NCBI GenBank assembly: GCA_028065725.1
Contig: JAPTVL010000016.1
Span: forward strand, 1-6,269
Direction: 5' to 3'
DNA from: Betaproteobacteria bacterium
Lineage (GTDB): Bacteria > Pseudomonadota > Gammaproteobacteria > Burkholderiales > Rhodocyclaceae
DNA: 6,269 nt
Shown here: one piece after another, positions 6,056-6,269 of the stretch
Numbering within the stretch: position 1 is the first letter of the stretch
Layout of the letters: every line of letters begins with the position of its first letter
Notes under the pieces: model-generated
Databases searched by the model: none
What the model was told of the DNA's origin: nothing
Seen by the model: the letters and a program-made list of their open reading frames with translations, nothing else
Made by a program: the position numbers and the translations under genes

Positions 6056-6069
6056 CAGGCAGACTTAGC
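6056..6069 (-). promoter_or_regulatory. 14-bp repeat, upstream copy (candidate regulator site)
   Basis: The + strand reads CAGGCAGACTTAGC; in the direction of the operon it is GCTAAGTCTGCCTG. An identical 14-mer occurs at 4993-5006. This copy begins 49 bases before the ATG of the first gene, a position suited to an activator site or promoter element. The similarity extends weakly beyond the repeat (AGTT on the 5' + strand side of both). I found no convincing sigma-70 promoter here, as would fit a promoter that needs an activator. The operon's own response regulator is the natural candidate binder, but this is inference. Confidence 0.5.
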
Positions 6070-6086
6070 TCGTACTGAGCCGAGCT
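6067..6086. repeat. Short inverted repeat in the operon promoter region
   Basis: AGCTCG (6067-6072) and CGAGCT (6081-6086) form a six-base perfect dyad with an eight-base spacer. It lies next to, and overlaps by three bases, the upstream 14-bp repeat. It is followed on the + strand by GTTTTTG, so it could act as a weak rightward terminator, but no rightward gene ends here. An operator for a dimeric regulator is equally possible. Confidence 0.3.
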
Positions 6087-6105
6087 GTTTTTGCGCTTAC
6101 GGGCA

Positions 6106-6155
6106 TAGTGCTATCGGCTCCTGACACTTCGTGCAGTCGTCTTTTGAAAGTGACA
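6106..6155 (+). mobile_element. Outer end of a Tn402/Tn5053-family transposon
   Basis: These 50 bases align without gaps to the integron end at 78-127, with 39 identical. The terminal 25-mer (6131-6155) starts GTGCAGTCGTC and ends GAAAGTGACA; read inward it begins TGTCACTTTCAAAAG. Inside it is a second related copy around CGGCTCCTGACACTTC, matching the repeated TniA-binding sites of this transposon family. The polarity puts the element to the left, so it encloses the minus-strand operon. The divergence from IRi shows it is a relative, not the same integron. The matching far end and tni genes are not in the window. If a 5-bp target duplication exists, its right copy is CCGGA (6156-6160). Confidence 0.8.
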
Positions 6156-6269
6156 CCGGATGTCAGATGCGGCGACAAAACAACGTCAGGATAGAGTGCG
6201 TATAAGAATTGTTTGACACATAGCGAAGAGGGTTATAGAGTCTTCCCTGACAGAAACAAACAGGGAGGG
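6156..6269. other. Flanking target DNA, possibly a resolution site upstream of a gene off the right edge
   Basis: No coding region is visible in these 114 bases. Base composition turns AT-richer than the operon. GTCA/TGAC motifs recur (TGTCAG 6161, CGTCAGG 6184, TTTGACA 6212, CTGACA 6248), as can happen in resolvase binding sites, and Tn5053-family elements are known to favour such sites. TCCCTG (6244-6249) and CAGGGA (6261-6266) form a small dyad, and CAGGGAGGG at the very end resembles a ribosome binding site. The reading as a res site is inference only. Confidence 0.35.
6213..6239 (+). promoter_or_regulatory. Possible rightward sigma-70 promoter in the flanking DNA
   Basis: TTGACA (6213-6218) is a perfect -35 match, and TATAGA (6234-6239) is a good -10 match, but the spacer is only 15 bases, shorter than the preferred 17. 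The purine-rich stretch at 6261-6269 could be the ribosome site of a gene starting just past the edge. The call is plausible but unproven. Confidence 0.35.

Noticed and set aside
1..6269. CRISPR arrays, tRNA or rRNA genes, and a replication origin
   Set aside because: I saw no spaced direct-repeat array, no tRNA-like cloverleaf ends, no rRNA core sequence and no iteron series.

Overview
The window is accessory, mobile DNA, GC-rich (roughly 60%), of the kind found on plasmids and islands of beta- and gammaproteobacteria such as Pseudomonas, Achromobacter, Comamonas or Cupriavidus. No chromosomal marker gene is present, so the host cannot be named. Family assignments come from motifs and memory, not from a search.

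Left edge (1-367). Bases about 27-127 match the intI1-side end of a class 1 (Tn402-type) integron as I remember it, ending in its 25-bp terminal repeat IRi at 103-127. The integron body lies off the left edge. Directly abutting it is the C-terminal third of a serine resolvase on the + strand (recognisable from 176 to 367); its catalytic domain is missing.

Core (432-6007). Eight genes sit head to tail on the minus strand with short gaps or an overlap. In order of transcription they are: a small exported PepSY protein, a BcrC-like PAP2 undecaprenyl-pyrophosphate phosphatase, a DUF347 membrane protein, a small lipoprotein, a second DUF347 membrane protein, an OmpR-type response regulator, its QseC/PmrB-type histidine kinase, and a one-domain EamA transporter. 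All but the regulator are membrane, periplasmic or membrane-anchored, which points to an envelope-stress or envelope-modification module with its own two-component control. The two DUF347 proteins carry eight copies of a strict W-x9-G-x4-D signature. The signal and substrate are unknown.

Regulatory sequence. A 14-bp perfect repeat (CAGGCAGACTTAGC on the + strand) occurs about 50 bp before the first gene and again before the third. Stem-loops lie on or beside the ribosome binding sites of the first three genes. The one before the PepSY gene buries the Shine-Dalgarno sequence in a perfect 8-bp stem.

Right edge (6106-6269). Bases 6106-6155 align without gaps to the integron end at 78-127 (39 of 50 identical) and look like the outer end of a Tn402/Tn5053-family transposon lying to the left. 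The remaining 114 bases are flanking DNA with a possible promoter pointing rightward.

Whole picture. A resolvase gene pointing into the element and a passenger operon reading from the terminal repeat back toward it is the layout I recall for Tn5053, where the passenger is a mercury operon. I infer that this is a Tn5053/Tn402-like element with an unusual envelope-stress passenger, whose resolvase was later cut by a class 1 integron.
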